Source: Hydractinia symbiolongicarpus
Lineage: Eukaryota; Cnidaria; Hydrozoa; Anthoathecata; Hydractiniidae
Direction: 5' to 3'
Assembly (NCBI RefSeq): GCF_029227915.1
Contig: NC_079875.1
Location: 10,725,001-10,789,000, forward strand
Length of the DNA: 64,000 nt
Below, piece after piece: positions 48,106 through 60,400 of this stretch (positions are counted from its first letter, which is position 1; every line of letters starts with the position of its first letter). The notes under the pieces were generated by a model. That model was given only the letters and a program-made list of their open reading frames with translations. It was not told the origin of the DNA and did not search any database. Both the position numbers and the translations under genes were made by a program.

Positions 48106-48781
48106 TTAATAAATACTTTGTAATCGTTCCTTGATGTCTGTAAGTCGCATTTTTACACCGTATAATACTCTCTTTGAAACTTGATCATTGTACAGCATTT
48201 GTTTCAAACTTCTGGTTTCTTCAACACTCATCACAAGTCCACAGTCAAGTCTTCTGTTGAGGATTTCGATTCTCATTTGTAAGTATTTAATCAAATCCCT
48301 GGCTTGATTAATTTGTTGGTACACACCAGTTAACTTTAAATTTGCGTTAAAACGGTTTAAAACTAAAATAAAAATTAAACTTGCATTCTGAATACATGTT
48401 TTTTTTATAACAGCACATAACCTTGGAAATGCAGAATAGTTACGTATAGTGTATGCAGAAAATCCTTCTTTACTTACATGGAATAATGTTATTGCAAACG
48501 ATGATATTATCATTTGCAAGTGCCAACAGAACAGTAATGTCCCCATCGTTGGGTTTCATTGGGACTTCTGGAATGTTAGTGCAGTTAAGAGGTTGCATTG
48601 GAGCCATTGTGGTTGTCATGTGATGAGACATGCCTGTAACTAATAATTAAAATAGGGGAAGAATGAGTGAAATCAATACAAATAAATATTTAAGTTAAAA
48701 TGAAAAAGAAATTAATATCAATCATTTACCTGAAGCTGCTGCAGACAAAGCAACGAATATGCAGTTCCAAATTTTGACCAT
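48106..48781 (-). CDS. Array gene 6: small secreted protein, A type
   Basis: Coding exons 48730-48781, 48478-48639 and 48106-48362; 156 residues. Nearly identical to gene 4, with MVKIWNCIFVALSAAAS as signal peptide. The last exon is 6 nt shorter in coding terms because a TAA replaces the penultimate lysine codon, giving LQSIY as C-terminus. Frame and splice sites are intact. Confidence 0.85.
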
Positions 48782-48904
48782 TGTGGATAATAATGCTCTG
48801 TGAAGATTAGCAACTAGAAATTGTACCGTGAACCTAAAAAAAGGAATTACTGTTAGTTACATTTTATAAGTTACATAGGAACTATATTTTTTTAAAAAAC
48901 GTTG

Positions 48905-48993
48905 TATTACCTTTCTGATTTAATCTAAGTGAGTTGTGTTTTGGCTATTGATTGATGTACCCCTTTTATAGCAAAACATCGGTGAATGAGTCA
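48905..48993 (-). promoter_or_regulatory. Promoter and leader exon of array gene 6
   Basis: TGACTCA at 48987-48993, TATAAAA at 48964-48970, and a leader ending CAGAAAG|GTAATAC. Same spacing as gene 4. Confidence 0.7.
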
Positions 48994-48999
48994 GGATCT

Positions 49000-51900
49000 A
49001 TTCACGTAAGAAAATTGCCCAGGAATTATATTTTAAATAGTCATATTTCGAATAATCTTTTATCTCAAAAATCAGGAAGCTTAATTTTGTTTTCACGTAC
49101 TTTTCGTTAGCCACGGAAGAATGATAAAGCATTATTTGATTTTAAAATTATAGTATGACATTTGTAAAATGACTGCACATTTTAAGGAAAAACAAAAAAA
49201 AAATGAAACTTTGCTATCCGGTTGTTCTTATCATTTTATTTGAATTTCAAAAAACAAAAAAAAGCAACATAATTATGAAAAAATAAAAACAAACAAACGG
49301 CACAAAACAGAGCAAACAAACATGAAAGTTGTGAGCTGATGAAATTATTTGTACTCTTTATACTAATAAAAGATGATAATTACATGCTCTGGTACTTTCG
49401 AGTTAGATGCCTTGAAATGCTGGACAAATTTATGTTTTAATAAAACATTTGGCAGACAAACTAGACGGAGTTACTTTTTTCCAAGCATTGCAGGGTCATG
49501 CTCTAAACAGGTGGATACTTCACAGGAGGTCAAGTATGCCAATCGAGAACCCTGAGTAGCAAAATAAATGCAGATACCTTTTTAATAACTCTCTGTACTC
49601 TGGATTTAGCAGTATTTTTATTTCAACTGGGTACATTAAAACGTAAAAGCTTTAAAAGCCTGATATTAAACCTGATTTAGCAATAAGTAATGTATCATGT
49701 TTTTTGGACAATATGACTTAAGAATAAACTAGAATAGCAAGCCTTTATAGTACTTTTAAAACTACTTAATACAATTTTTTTGTCTATTGAACTTTCGATA
49801 AAAATCTTAATGCACTTTTTTAATTTGTTCAATGAGTTAATGTTTACGGTCTAGATACAATGCTGCTAAATGGATATAAAATTTTACATTCACATCAGAT
49901 CTATCACACTTTGTATTTGAAGCAGCTTACTACTAAAGTCTGCAGAATTTTATCTAGTTTCCAATATTTGTTTTTATTCACTTACTCGCTCTTTATTCTC
50001 GTATTTTTGACCGCAAAAATCTATAACGTGGTTGTATGACAATTTCATAACCACAAAAGAGCCCTGTTAAATTTTATACTTTAGCTAAACTCAAAAGCTT
50101 TCTTTTCCTTTGGATTTTTTGAAGTTTTTTTTAATAAGTTGAATACTTTCGTGTAGTTATTTTTTATCAATTATTTTCTCAAAGTGACAGGAAATAAGGA
50201 ATTCGTCTGAAATAACCACGGAGACATGACAATGCACATTACATAACGAAGCGATACACCGGTCAAGTTATACTTCCTATGACATCAAAAACAAAATTAA
50301 AAACGAGCCGCAATAAAACTGAAAGACACTAGTTCCAGTGGCAATAAAATTATATGGACTTCGAAGAGTTGTATGCGCACTCTATTTACAATGTAAACGG
50401 TTTGTATACGTTGCCAATAAAACTTATATATGGAGTACATCTTAATGTTTAATGTACTTCCGTTAAGTTCTTTACGCCTCAGTTTTCTTCATTTGAGATG
50501 AAATGAGTTTTAGCCGATGTTGGTATCTTATAGCTTTTAGAAGACAAGTCTCAAAAAAATGCTTTGGTACGTAGTTATTTCTTGAATAATAATAGGCCAA
50601 AATTAGGCGAAATAAGCAGCGTCCCTTAACGATAACGCATTAATGAAAGATTGTCATGTTCACGCGGATCATTTTGCAGTGAATATAAATCTACTTATAA
50701 CACATCTTTCTAAAATATAGATAAACAACAAATACAAATTGAAATAATAATTTTCTTTAATTCTAATTTCTACTTGTATCATGGAGGGGGTCTTCAAAAT
50801 GTGATTCCAATGCAATAATATATTACCAAGTGTGACAGCTACGTAAATAGGCTGGGTAACCACCTCATTTAAACTGAAATAAAGAAACAATCAAATGCTA
50901 TTATTAGAGTCATCGCTAACAAACACGAAAATCAAAGTTACAAATTTTTAATTTCCTTGACAACAGATGAAAATGAGTAATTAAAAGTCATTTACCAGGG
51001 AAAGGTACATCTAAAGAATGTGAATAAAAATCCTACTGCAGACGTATATGTGTGTAATTATAACTTGGATGTCACGTTTTGACAAAAGTGGGATAAACTT
51101 TGACTCCTCATTTTCGATTAATTCAAACTACGTAGAGTAAAGAATTAGAAAGGTTGAATTGATTTCTCTTGCCTAGTTTAGGTTATTTTAGCCATTCTTA
51201 GAACAAATGTATAATGGTTTACAGTACTAAAACCGTGAAAATAAAGTAACAAATTGCTATGTTACATGTCATACGACAAGAAAAATCCAGTCTTATAATA
51301 ATAATAAAAAAGCATAGCATTCTTACAAAACTCCTATTTAAAGCAAGTAAATAAGTGCATAATTGATGGTACGATACTATATTATTATATGGAAGACTAT
51401 CAATAAATGTGGATAGTTCCGTACACACAGGAAATTTATATTGTATAGCAACAGTTCCAGGTCAACAATAATAATCACTATTTATTCCTTAAATTTAGCA
51501 CACAGGATTAAAACTTCGAAATATATCCTTAAGAGGTCATTAATTATCTGCAAAACCCTTGTGATTCTGGAAGTGAATTGAATAAATATGATGTATGAAG
51601 TCGTATAATTGAGTAATAAATAATTCAATCAAAGACCTGCATGCCATGTTACTATTAATGCAATGTTGCTGACTAATGACAACATCAATTAATTTTCCAT
51701 TCGGCTGCTGATGCGGCAGTTTTTTGAGTAATCAAGGCTTTTTTTACTTATTAAACTCTGCAAATTTTCCAGTTTACGCGTGTAATTGTGGACGTTCCCT
51801 AATTACGTACAGGTTGTGGGTGAGAAACTCGCAGTCGGCATAGGAAAAGTGTGCGTTTGGAAATAGTAATTGAATAGTAATTTAAAACACGTTTAAAATT

Positions 51901-53140
51901 AGCTTGTTTTTTCTTAGTTCAGGTCTTTATCAGATTTTTGAACAGTGTCACTGTTGTTGAATTTATTGTGTTGTGTTGTACATGGCTCGACTAACTTTGT
52001 GACAAAAAATTGTAAATATTAATAAATTGCAAGCAAAAAGTTTCCAGACTAAGAAGCCCTTCAATCTAGATATTTTATCACTAATAATTATACGTAGACA
52101 ACGTTCATGTAAACGATTGGTACGATTACATCCATACCGATGGACAATAGGAGAGCTAAGAAATAATAAAGTTATTAGAAGGAAAGTCTCTTTACCTTGG
52201 AAAGATTTACAAAAATATTCACTGAAAAAAATTAGCTTTCTACTGGCTTTAGAAAAAATGTTTCTAACAATTACGACAAGAAAGTTCTCATTAAATAATC
52301 ATGTGATATAGATAAATCTGAGAGCAAAACTGTTTTAACTTTGTATAAGGTATTGTTGCAATTTGTTATAAACATACTCCGTCGGTTAATTAGGTTGATG
52401 TGATTATTACGTCTTCCTACTGTCATTTAATGCTATGGAAACCAGGCATATTGACCGACAACGTTTAAGGTAAGTACATGAAACGATTACTTACAATAAG
52501 AAGAAGAACATAACTTTAAAAGTTGAAATTTGTTTCTTAATCTCAGATAAATTTTAAGTTATGGAGCGTAGAAAAGTCTGTATAGTGCGTATTTACGCCT
52601 TTGAACAATACGGCGCGCCTTTAAAACAGGGTTTTAGAAATACAGCTTTTTTTCCTTTAGTACGATACCATATTCTTGTAATTACCTCTTTCTTTATCTT
52701 CGTCATGTCCATATTTAGTATGATTTTTTATGTCGATTTTAAAAAGACAGTCATTTGTACTGAAGGATTTATCATATATTTCATATTAATAATTGCACAC
52801 GGAAGATAACGAGGAGTGATTAAACGCAAATAAATTTTGAAAAGGTTTTCCGAACGGTGCTTCAATCCTAGAGTTTATTTTAAGAGAACGCGCATTAAAA
52901 TTTGTTTCTGATTACAATGCCTGGAAATTTGCAGTTTTCGTAATAAAGATAGGTCAACATTCTAACTTTTGCAGACACACAAAAATTGATAAGAATAAAA
53001 AAAGTTTATAACATTTTGCCATGTTTATGATCTAGAAATTAGCCATAATAACCGACCACGTTTAAAACTTGGGCACTACCAGGCATGAGCACTATAATGG
53101 CAAGAAACACAATTTCCGCACTGAATAAATGAAGATATAA
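49000..53140. other. Spacer between array genes 6 and 7
   Basis: Non-coding partner of 35640-40440 without the Tigger element. The empty insertion site (CCAATATTTG) is near 49968. Confidence 0.6.
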
Positions 53141-53217
53141 TTTATTCACGTCAAATAAATATTACATAGCATTTATAAAAAATCATTTATTATAAACGCT
53201 GTATGTCAATGATCCTT

Positions 53218-53953
53218 CTATTTTTTGGATATATATCCCAGCCGTTCTTTGATGACTGTAAGTCGCATTTTCACACCGTATAATACTCTTTTAGAGACTT
53301 GATCGTTGTAGTACATTTCTTTTAGATATTGTGCTTCTTCTACACTCTTCACAAGTCCACAGTCAAGTCTTCTCTTGGTAATTTCCATTCTCATTTGTAA
53401 GTATTTCATCAAATCCATAACTTTATTGATTTGTTGGTACACACCGGTTAACTTTAGGTCAGCAATGAAGCGATTTAAAACTGAAAGAAACGGTGAACAA
53501 CTTACAGTCTTTTTTGGTTATGTTTGTATGACGATTTCCTTGCGATGAAAGGAAGTATTTGCTAATGCAATTTATTAGATAATAATACGTACTGTTAAAA
53601 TTTAAGAAATCTGAAAAATAAGTGGAAAAAATATTTCACTTACATGGAATAATGTTATTGCAAACTTTTATGTTCTCATTGGCAAGTGCCAGCACCGAAG
53701 TAATGTTTTCGTCATATGGCTTCATTGGGACCTCTGGAATGTTGGTGCAGTTAAGAGGCTGCATGGGAGCCATCGTCGTCGTCATATGGTGAGACATACT
53801 TGTCACTAGCGAAAAGAATGAACATAAATATAAGTTGTATGGAATCATAGCAACCAATGTTAGACTATGTATATAACTAAAGTGGTATAAATGATAATTA
53901 CCTGAAACTATTGACACAATAACACCAAAAATGTAGTACTCTATTCTGGCCAT
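53218..53953 (-). CDS. Array gene 7: small secreted protein, B type
   Basis: Coding exons 53902-53953, 53644-53805 and 53218-53480; 158 residues; signal peptide MARIEYYIFGVIVSIVS plus VTS. Sequons NCT and NIT are both present. Exon 3 reads QQINKVMDLMKYL, GLVKSVEEAQYLKEMYY, ending GYISKK, and differs from gene 5 at only one residue. This is the uninterrupted counterpart of gene 5 and shows what the transposon broke. Minus-strand AATAAA at 53141-53146. Confidence 0.87.
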
Positions 53954-54099
53954 GTTTGTTTCTGAAAGTTGAGTTTGAGAATTTACCAGAAAGAGTGTTA
54001 AGAAGAATCTAAAAGAAATGAATTGAGTTAAGTCAATCGGCTGAATATTACCCAGAATTATTTCTTGTTTAAACATGTCAAAAATATTGTAGCTACCTA

Positions 54100-54159
54100 C
54101 CTGCTTGATTTGCTTTCAGAGAATTGTGACTTTCCAACTGTGAAATTTCTTCTTTTATG
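54100..54159 (-). promoter_or_regulatory. Promoter and leader exon of array gene 7
   Basis: CATAAAAG at 54153-54159 and a leader ending AAGCAG|GTAGGT. The upstream site reads TTAACTCGTTTAT. Confidence 0.55.
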
Positions 54160-54418
54160 GCAAAAGATTAATAAACGAGTTAAAAATTATCGAGACAAAA
54201 AAGCAACTAATTTGTCTAGTCATCTTTTCAGCAATCATTTTTTTATCGGAGAAACAGGAAAATCAATACTTGTTGTGGGATTTTCAATTCCGTTGCAACG
54301 TAAATAGGATGAAGAAGTATCTGTGTGATGGTCTGCGAACTAATTATAATAACTCATTGACCTTGTCAGGATAACTTACTCTGATAAAAGAATTATGACA
54401 AGATGAAATAAACCAATG

Positions 54419-54450
54419 CGAAAAGAAAGAAAGAAAGAAAGAAAGAAAGA
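54419..54450. repeat. (GAAA)n microsatellite
   Basis: Six to seven GAAA units upstream of array gene 7. Confidence 0.9.
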
Positions 54451-54857
54451 CAACATTATCAAAATGTGTTATCGCTTAATATGTAGTGGCATGTAGTAAA
54501 GATACGAAAAATTTCTTGTGTACTTTAAGGAAAAAGAGAAAATAATGCTGAATTAAAATTTAGATACATTTCGCAGAGCTATTTAGGAAAAATATTTAGT
54601 GCAATTTTGTTACTGAAATCTCCTAACATAATTCTGCGTTTAGAATAACTATTTGGTGATTGCATCGATGAAACATCTGGAAATTATTTCTACAATCCAC
54701 GTTATAATGACTCATAATGTTCGATTAAAATTTTTTTACGTCAGTCTCAAACACTTGGCTACAATTTCGGAACTTGTTTTAATGATAATTTCAAAAACAA
54801 TAACTAATGATAGTTTGAATTATTCTTCCAATTTTTTAAGAAGTTTCCGTACATTAT

Positions 54858-54960
54858 TGATATTTTTTCACATGTCAATACCGCCATCCATAATTACAGA
54901 AGTTAAAATCACTTCCAACTGTAATTTTTGGAAAGATAATTAAAAGTGAATTAAATTTAA
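54858..54960. repeat. Repeat R1, diverged copy upstream of array gene 7
   Basis: TTGATATTTTTTCACATGTCAA, CCATAATTACAGAAGTTAAAA and ATAATTAAAAGTGAATTAAA. The ACGTCA half-site is changed to ATGTCA. Confidence 0.6.
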
Positions 54961-55502
54961 GCCTGTATCCATGACAAATACATGTACATATCCGGGTGAG
55001 TATCTGCTGAAGTCATTCAATTATTACTGCACGCAATGTAATGTTTTTGGCCGGTGATTCAGCAATATAATCATGCTAAAAACATATTAATAACAGTGAC
55101 TTAATTTAATTCACTTAGTGTATAGCGGACTTAAGACTTTAACTTATTTAGTCAGATCCCTTCAAAACTTTAAAATGCGTTGACGTCAGCATGTCCATTT
55201 CGCAAACGTAGGCGGCTTCTTTGAGTCTAACGTATGTTATTTGGTAAAGCAGTTGTGTTAGAATGTACCTGAAATGTGTCTGAAAATTTAGTACCTCTGC
55301 AGCCTACCGACACAAGAAAATTCATGAGCAGATTACTTTTTAAATTAGAAAAGGGGCCAAAAAAGCTATAACTTAGTTGTCTGTCACACAGGTAAGTTAT
55401 TAGTTAGTAGATGACCGACTTACTAGTGGCTTAACACCACGGCATTACAAGTAGTACAGATGGGGAATTTTAACCTGCAACTTTAGTAAATGACTACAAG
55501 TG

Positions 55503-55570
55503 GGCTAGCACTACAGCATAAGAAGTCAGCGCGGTATTTCAATTTTACAATACCGTGCAATGTGCTAGCC
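55503..55570. ncRNA. Conserved hairpin, unit 3, with compensatory changes
   Basis: GGCTAGCAC pairs with GTGCTAGCC; GCGCGGTATT pairs with AATACCGTGC. Against units 1/2, an A-T pair became G-C in the outer stem and a T-A pair became C-G in the inner stem. Another pair went to G-T wobble, and one pair was added at the base. Confidence 0.4.
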
Positions 55571-55599
55571 GTACAACATCTTCACTCACTTCTCTATTA

Positions 55600-56600
55600 T
55601 ATTTGTGTAACAACGTATGCTTTTAGATACTGCTTACCTTTGACTACAATTGTAAATAACATGGAAATAAGTAGTATGTACATATTCAAGACGTATGCAC
55701 TAAACATTGGGCGTCGAAAATAATTTAAGGATGACGTCATCAATTTTTCGTAAAATTGATTACCATCTAGTTTAATTATGCTGAATCATATGGTCAATTA
55801 AGATTGTCACAAAAAAAGACAGGAGCGGTTTTATTAAGATTGATGTACAATGTAAGCTCCTAAAAAGCACCAGAGCCGATGTTGCATCTGCGCCTTAAAG
55901 TCTGTTATTCGAAGTGAAAGGGACATGTGTTAGATTTTTCTGTTATGTAAATATACATTCAGCGTTTTTGCCTCTATTTAAAACAATTGATTATTTGTCA
56001 TCTATACTCATCTTTTGGTATATTTTGATTTAATAACATTTGTTACGCTTTATATTTGTTAGAAGTACTTGTATTTAAAAGTTGTATTTTCTATAGAAAC
56101 CTTCATGGTAGTAAACAAGGAATATGCTTATAATGTTTGCCGTTCTCTTTTAACTTTGTGAATTGTGGTCACTTGTATTTCTTCCTACTTTCAGTTAATT
56201 GGAAAAGCAGATAGAAGAAATTTAAGGTCTACAGCGCATCATTAACTATTACATAATGTTATATAACAACAACCTCTTAAGAGTAATACAAGAGAAAGCT
56301 AGTTCCTGTACCCGTGATTTTTATCAGAATAATGAAGCAATTAAAAAAAACTGTTTAAATAGCTCCACCTATCATCTTTCGTTTCATATATACTTCCTTT
56401 ATCAAAATCTTAAACTTTCTATATTTTATGACGGACAACAATTGTCCTACAATATTGGAAACAACTGCTTGTCTTTGCTGGTATAAGCTTAGAACTAACT
56501 AAGTCAATTAAGTAAAATAAGTTTTTTCTCAAGATATAAAATAATACAGTAAATCATAAAATCTTCAAAGAAATACTAAAATTAAAAAACTTTTTTAATT
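55600..56600. other. Spacer downstream of array gene 8
   Basis: Diverged counterpart of 33500-34733. No coding sequence. Confidence 0.6.
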
Positions 56601-57276
56601 CTAATAAATATTTTGTAAACGTTGCTTGATGTTTGTAAGTCGCATTTTTACACCGTATAGTACTCTCTTTGAAACTTGATCATTGTACAGCATGTGTTTC
56701 AAACTTCTGGCTTCTTCAACACTCATCACAAGTCCACAGTCAAGTCTTCTGTTGATGATTTCGATTCTCATTTGTAAGTATTTCATCAAATCCATGGCTT
56801 GATTGATTTGTTGGTACACACCAGTTAACTTTAAATTTGCGTTAAACCGGTTCAAAACTAAAATAAAAATTAAACTTGCATTCTGAATACATGTTTTTCT
56901 TATAACAGCACATAACCTTGGAAATGCAGAATAGTTACGTATAGTGTATGCAGAAAATCCTTCTTTACTTACATGGAATAATGTTATTGCAAACGATGAT
57001 ATTATCATTTGCAAGTGCCAACAGAACAGTAATGTCCCCATCATTGGGTTTCATTGGGACTTCTGGAATGTTAGTGCAGTTAAGAGGTTGCATTGGAGCC
57101 ATTGTAGTTGTCATGTGATGAGACATGCTTGTAACTAATAATTAAAAGACGGAAAAAATGACTGAAATGATTACAAATAAATGTTATAGTCAAAATAAAA
57201 AGGAATTTTATATCAACCATTTACCCGAAGCTGCTGCAAGCAAAGCAACGATTATACAGTTCCAAATTTTGGCCAT
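56601..57276 (-). CDS. Array gene 8: small secreted protein, A type
   Basis: Coding exons 57225-57276, 56973-57134 and 56601-56857; 156 residues. Signal peptide MAKIWNCIIVALLAAAS plus VTS. Mature start as in all copies; loop KPNDGDIT; exon 3 QAMDLMKYL, SVEEARSLKHMLYNDQ, IKQRLQNIY at the end. The first donor is TTCG|GTAAAT rather than TTCAG|GTAA, still a valid GT donor. It belongs to the older unit 3, yet its exons stay close to genes 4 and 6 while introns and flanks differ more, which suggests constraint on the protein. Confidence 0.85.
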
Positions 57277-57414
57277 ATTTGCATAAAAATTTTCTGTGAA
57301 GATAACCAACAAGAAATCGTACGGTGAATCTAAGAAAAGAAAGTATTGTTATTTACATTTGATAAGTTACATAAAAACAATATGTTTTCTATTGGTTTAA
57401 TTACCGTTGTATTA

Positions 57415-57498
57415 CCTTCCTGATTTACTCTCAGTGAGTTGTGAATTGGCCATTGACTGATATACTCCTTTTATAGCGAACCATAGTTGAATGAGTCA
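57415..57498 (-). promoter_or_regulatory. Promoter and leader exon of array gene 8
   Basis: TGACTCA at 57492-57498, TATAAAA at 57469-57475, and a leader ending CAGGAAG|GTAATAC. Confidence 0.7.
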
Positions 57499-57499
57499 A

Positions 57500-60400
57500 A
57501 ACCTATTGACACAAGAAAATTACCCAGGAATTCTATTTTAAATGGACATATCTTTTATCTCAAAAAAAGGAAACTTGGTTTCGTTTCCACGTACTTTCCT
57601 TAATCCACGAAAGAATGATAAAGCGTTATTTTTCTAAACTCCAAAGAAGTTTTAAAATTAGAAGATGACATTATGTAGATGACTAAATTGAAACCTTGCT
57701 AAGATTCCCTTGTTCTTATAATTTTAATTAAATTTCAAAAAGAAAAGAAAAACGTTAGTATGAAAAAACAAAACAAACAAAACTAAACAAAACAAACAAA
57801 CAAGAAAAATTAAAACTTATGGAGCTAATGAAAGTACTTGTACCCTTTATACTAATAACAGGTCATAAGAACATGCTTTGGTTCATACGAGTGAGATGCC
57901 TCTAAATAGTGGACAAATTCATGTTTTAATAAAATATTTGCTGAAAAAACTAAACTCTAAAAAGGTGGATACTTCAGAAGAGCTTAATTGGGAAACTTAA
58001 GTAGCGAAAGGAATGCAAAAACCTTTTTAATAACCTTGTGTATGCTGGCGTTAGCAGTATTTTACTTTTAACTCGGCGCATGCATTAGAATGTAAAAGCG
58101 TTAAGAATGATAAATAGGTCTGATTAAGCCATAAGTTATAGAACATTCGAGAGCATCATGGTTTTGGAAGGTCAAGACTTAAGGATAACCTAGAATAGCA
58201 AGACTTAAAAGCAATTTTATAACTCCTTTACAAAATTTTGTCTACTGTTTCCCTACTGAACTTTCGAAAGAAATAATGTTTGCTGGAATAAATAGATAAA
58301 TTTCAATGTGGATCTTTCTAATTTGTGCATAAGTTAATATTTAAGGATTACTACCAAATAAATAAAAAATTTACATTTAGTTTAGAACGACTACCCTTTG
58401 AAAGCAGCCTACTGATAAATTCTGCAGAAAGATGATCTAGTTGCCCTTTTTTTTACCACTACTCAATGTTTTCGTATTTTTAAGCACTGAAGTTTATAAG
58501 GTGGAAGTATGTCATTTTTACAACACTCTAAAACCCTGCTAAATTTAATTTCTTAACTTTCAAACTTCCTCTTCCTTTGGATTTCTTTTACTTTTCTAAC
58601 AAGTTGAAGTCTTTCGGAAAGTCATCTTTTAATAATCAGAGTGACAGGAAATAACTTGTTTGTTTGGAAATTTGTCTGATTACGCTACGAAGACATGACA
58701 ATGCATATTACATAACGTAGCGACAAATTGCTATCAATAATACACGTGCTTAGTTATATGTCCCATGACATTAAAAGTAAAATTAAAAGGAACAGCTATA
58801 GAACTAAGTCACACAACTTCTGGTTACGATAAGAATGTATGGACAAAGAGACGTGGTATGCGAACCCTATTTAAGCAAGTATGTAACCTGTATACGTTGC
58901 CAAAAACCTGATATGAAGAGTGTGTATTAACATACTTATGTAAAGTTCCTTGCGCTGTTTTCTGTATATTTAAGATAAAATAACTTTTAGCCCAGATCGG
59001 TATATGGTAGTTTTGTGGGAGACCTAATTTAATTCAATTTAATGAATGGTTGACACTTTCTTACAACATATTTTTGACGCATTTTTAGCAGGGAAGCAAA
59101 GGACAGTAGAAAAATATCTTAAAACGTTCATGCGTATTGGTGAAACGGTTTTAAATTCTAATTTCTACTAGTGTAACAAATGGCTTTTAAAATGTAATTC
59201 CAATGCATTAAGATATTACCACATGTAACAGCTACGTAAATACGCTAGGTAACCATATTACTACATCAAAAACAATTTAAATTCAAGTTAGGAGATAATC
59301 CAATTACATTGTTAAAGTCATCGCTTATATTTACCACAATTTAAGCCATTAATTTTTGGTTTTCTTGACAACGGATGCATACGAGTAATAAAGACTCATT
59401 AACCAGGAAAAGGTTCATCTAAAGAATGTGAACAAAATTCCTACTGTAGACAGCTTTGTTTGTAGTTATAACTTGAATATCACGTCTTTCAAAACTTAAA
59501 CTTATATTTTTCATTTAAATTAAACTGTGTAGACTTGTCCTATGTAACGGAAAAGAATTGAGAAGGTTAAATTAATTACCATGCTAGCTCTGGGTATTCT
59601 TAGCCGTTGATAAGACAAACGCAAAATGTTTTACAGTACTACTGCAACAGTAGAAATAAATTAACAAACTCTTAGCTTATATTGAGTCTTACATTAAAAA
59701 AGACATAGCATCCATAGAAAATTCTTAATTAAGTTAATAAGTAAGTGTATGCTGCGCAAAAATGTGTAAGGTTGGCAAAGAAATGTGAAATGTTTGGTAT
59801 CCACAGGGAATTTATATAGTCTTGCAACAGTACCAGACCAACAACAATTATCCCATATCATTCCCAAACGTTAGCACACATGAACATAAATGTGAAATAT
59901 ATCCTTAAGACCTTATTAATTATCTGCAATACCCTTTGCAATTCTAAAAATATAATGACCTTCTTTTGACATAGCGCTAGCCCAAATCATGTCCTCGAAA
60001 TCATGATATATGTACAATCTTCTATGAAATTGAGTTTTGTACGTACTACTCTATGATGTATGAAGTCGTATAATTGAGTAGTAAACGATCTCGTCGAAGA
60101 CGGCTGCATGTTATCTTACAATTATTGTTTTGTTGCTGACTAATGACAACATCAATGAACTTTCTATTTCGGCTGCTAATGGAGCCGATTTTTTTAATAA
60201 ACAAGGCTTCTTATACAAAATTAAACTATGCAAACTTTTGAGTTGACGCGTTTAATTGGGGACCTTCCCTAATTACATACAGGTTGCTTGTGTTTTCATC
60301 AGTCGGCACAGGAAAAGTGTACTTTTACAAATAGTAATTGAATAGTATTTCTTAACACGTTTAAAATTAGCTTATTTTTTCTTAGTTTAAGTTTTTATTA

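Larger units (their letters stand above)
40441..53080. repeat. Tandem duplication, unit 2 (B gene 5 + A gene 6)
   Basis: Near-identical partner of unit 1. It alone contains the 1,753-bp transposon. The stretches 44447-45079 and about 47360-47940, lost from unit 1, are kept here. Confidence 0.85.
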
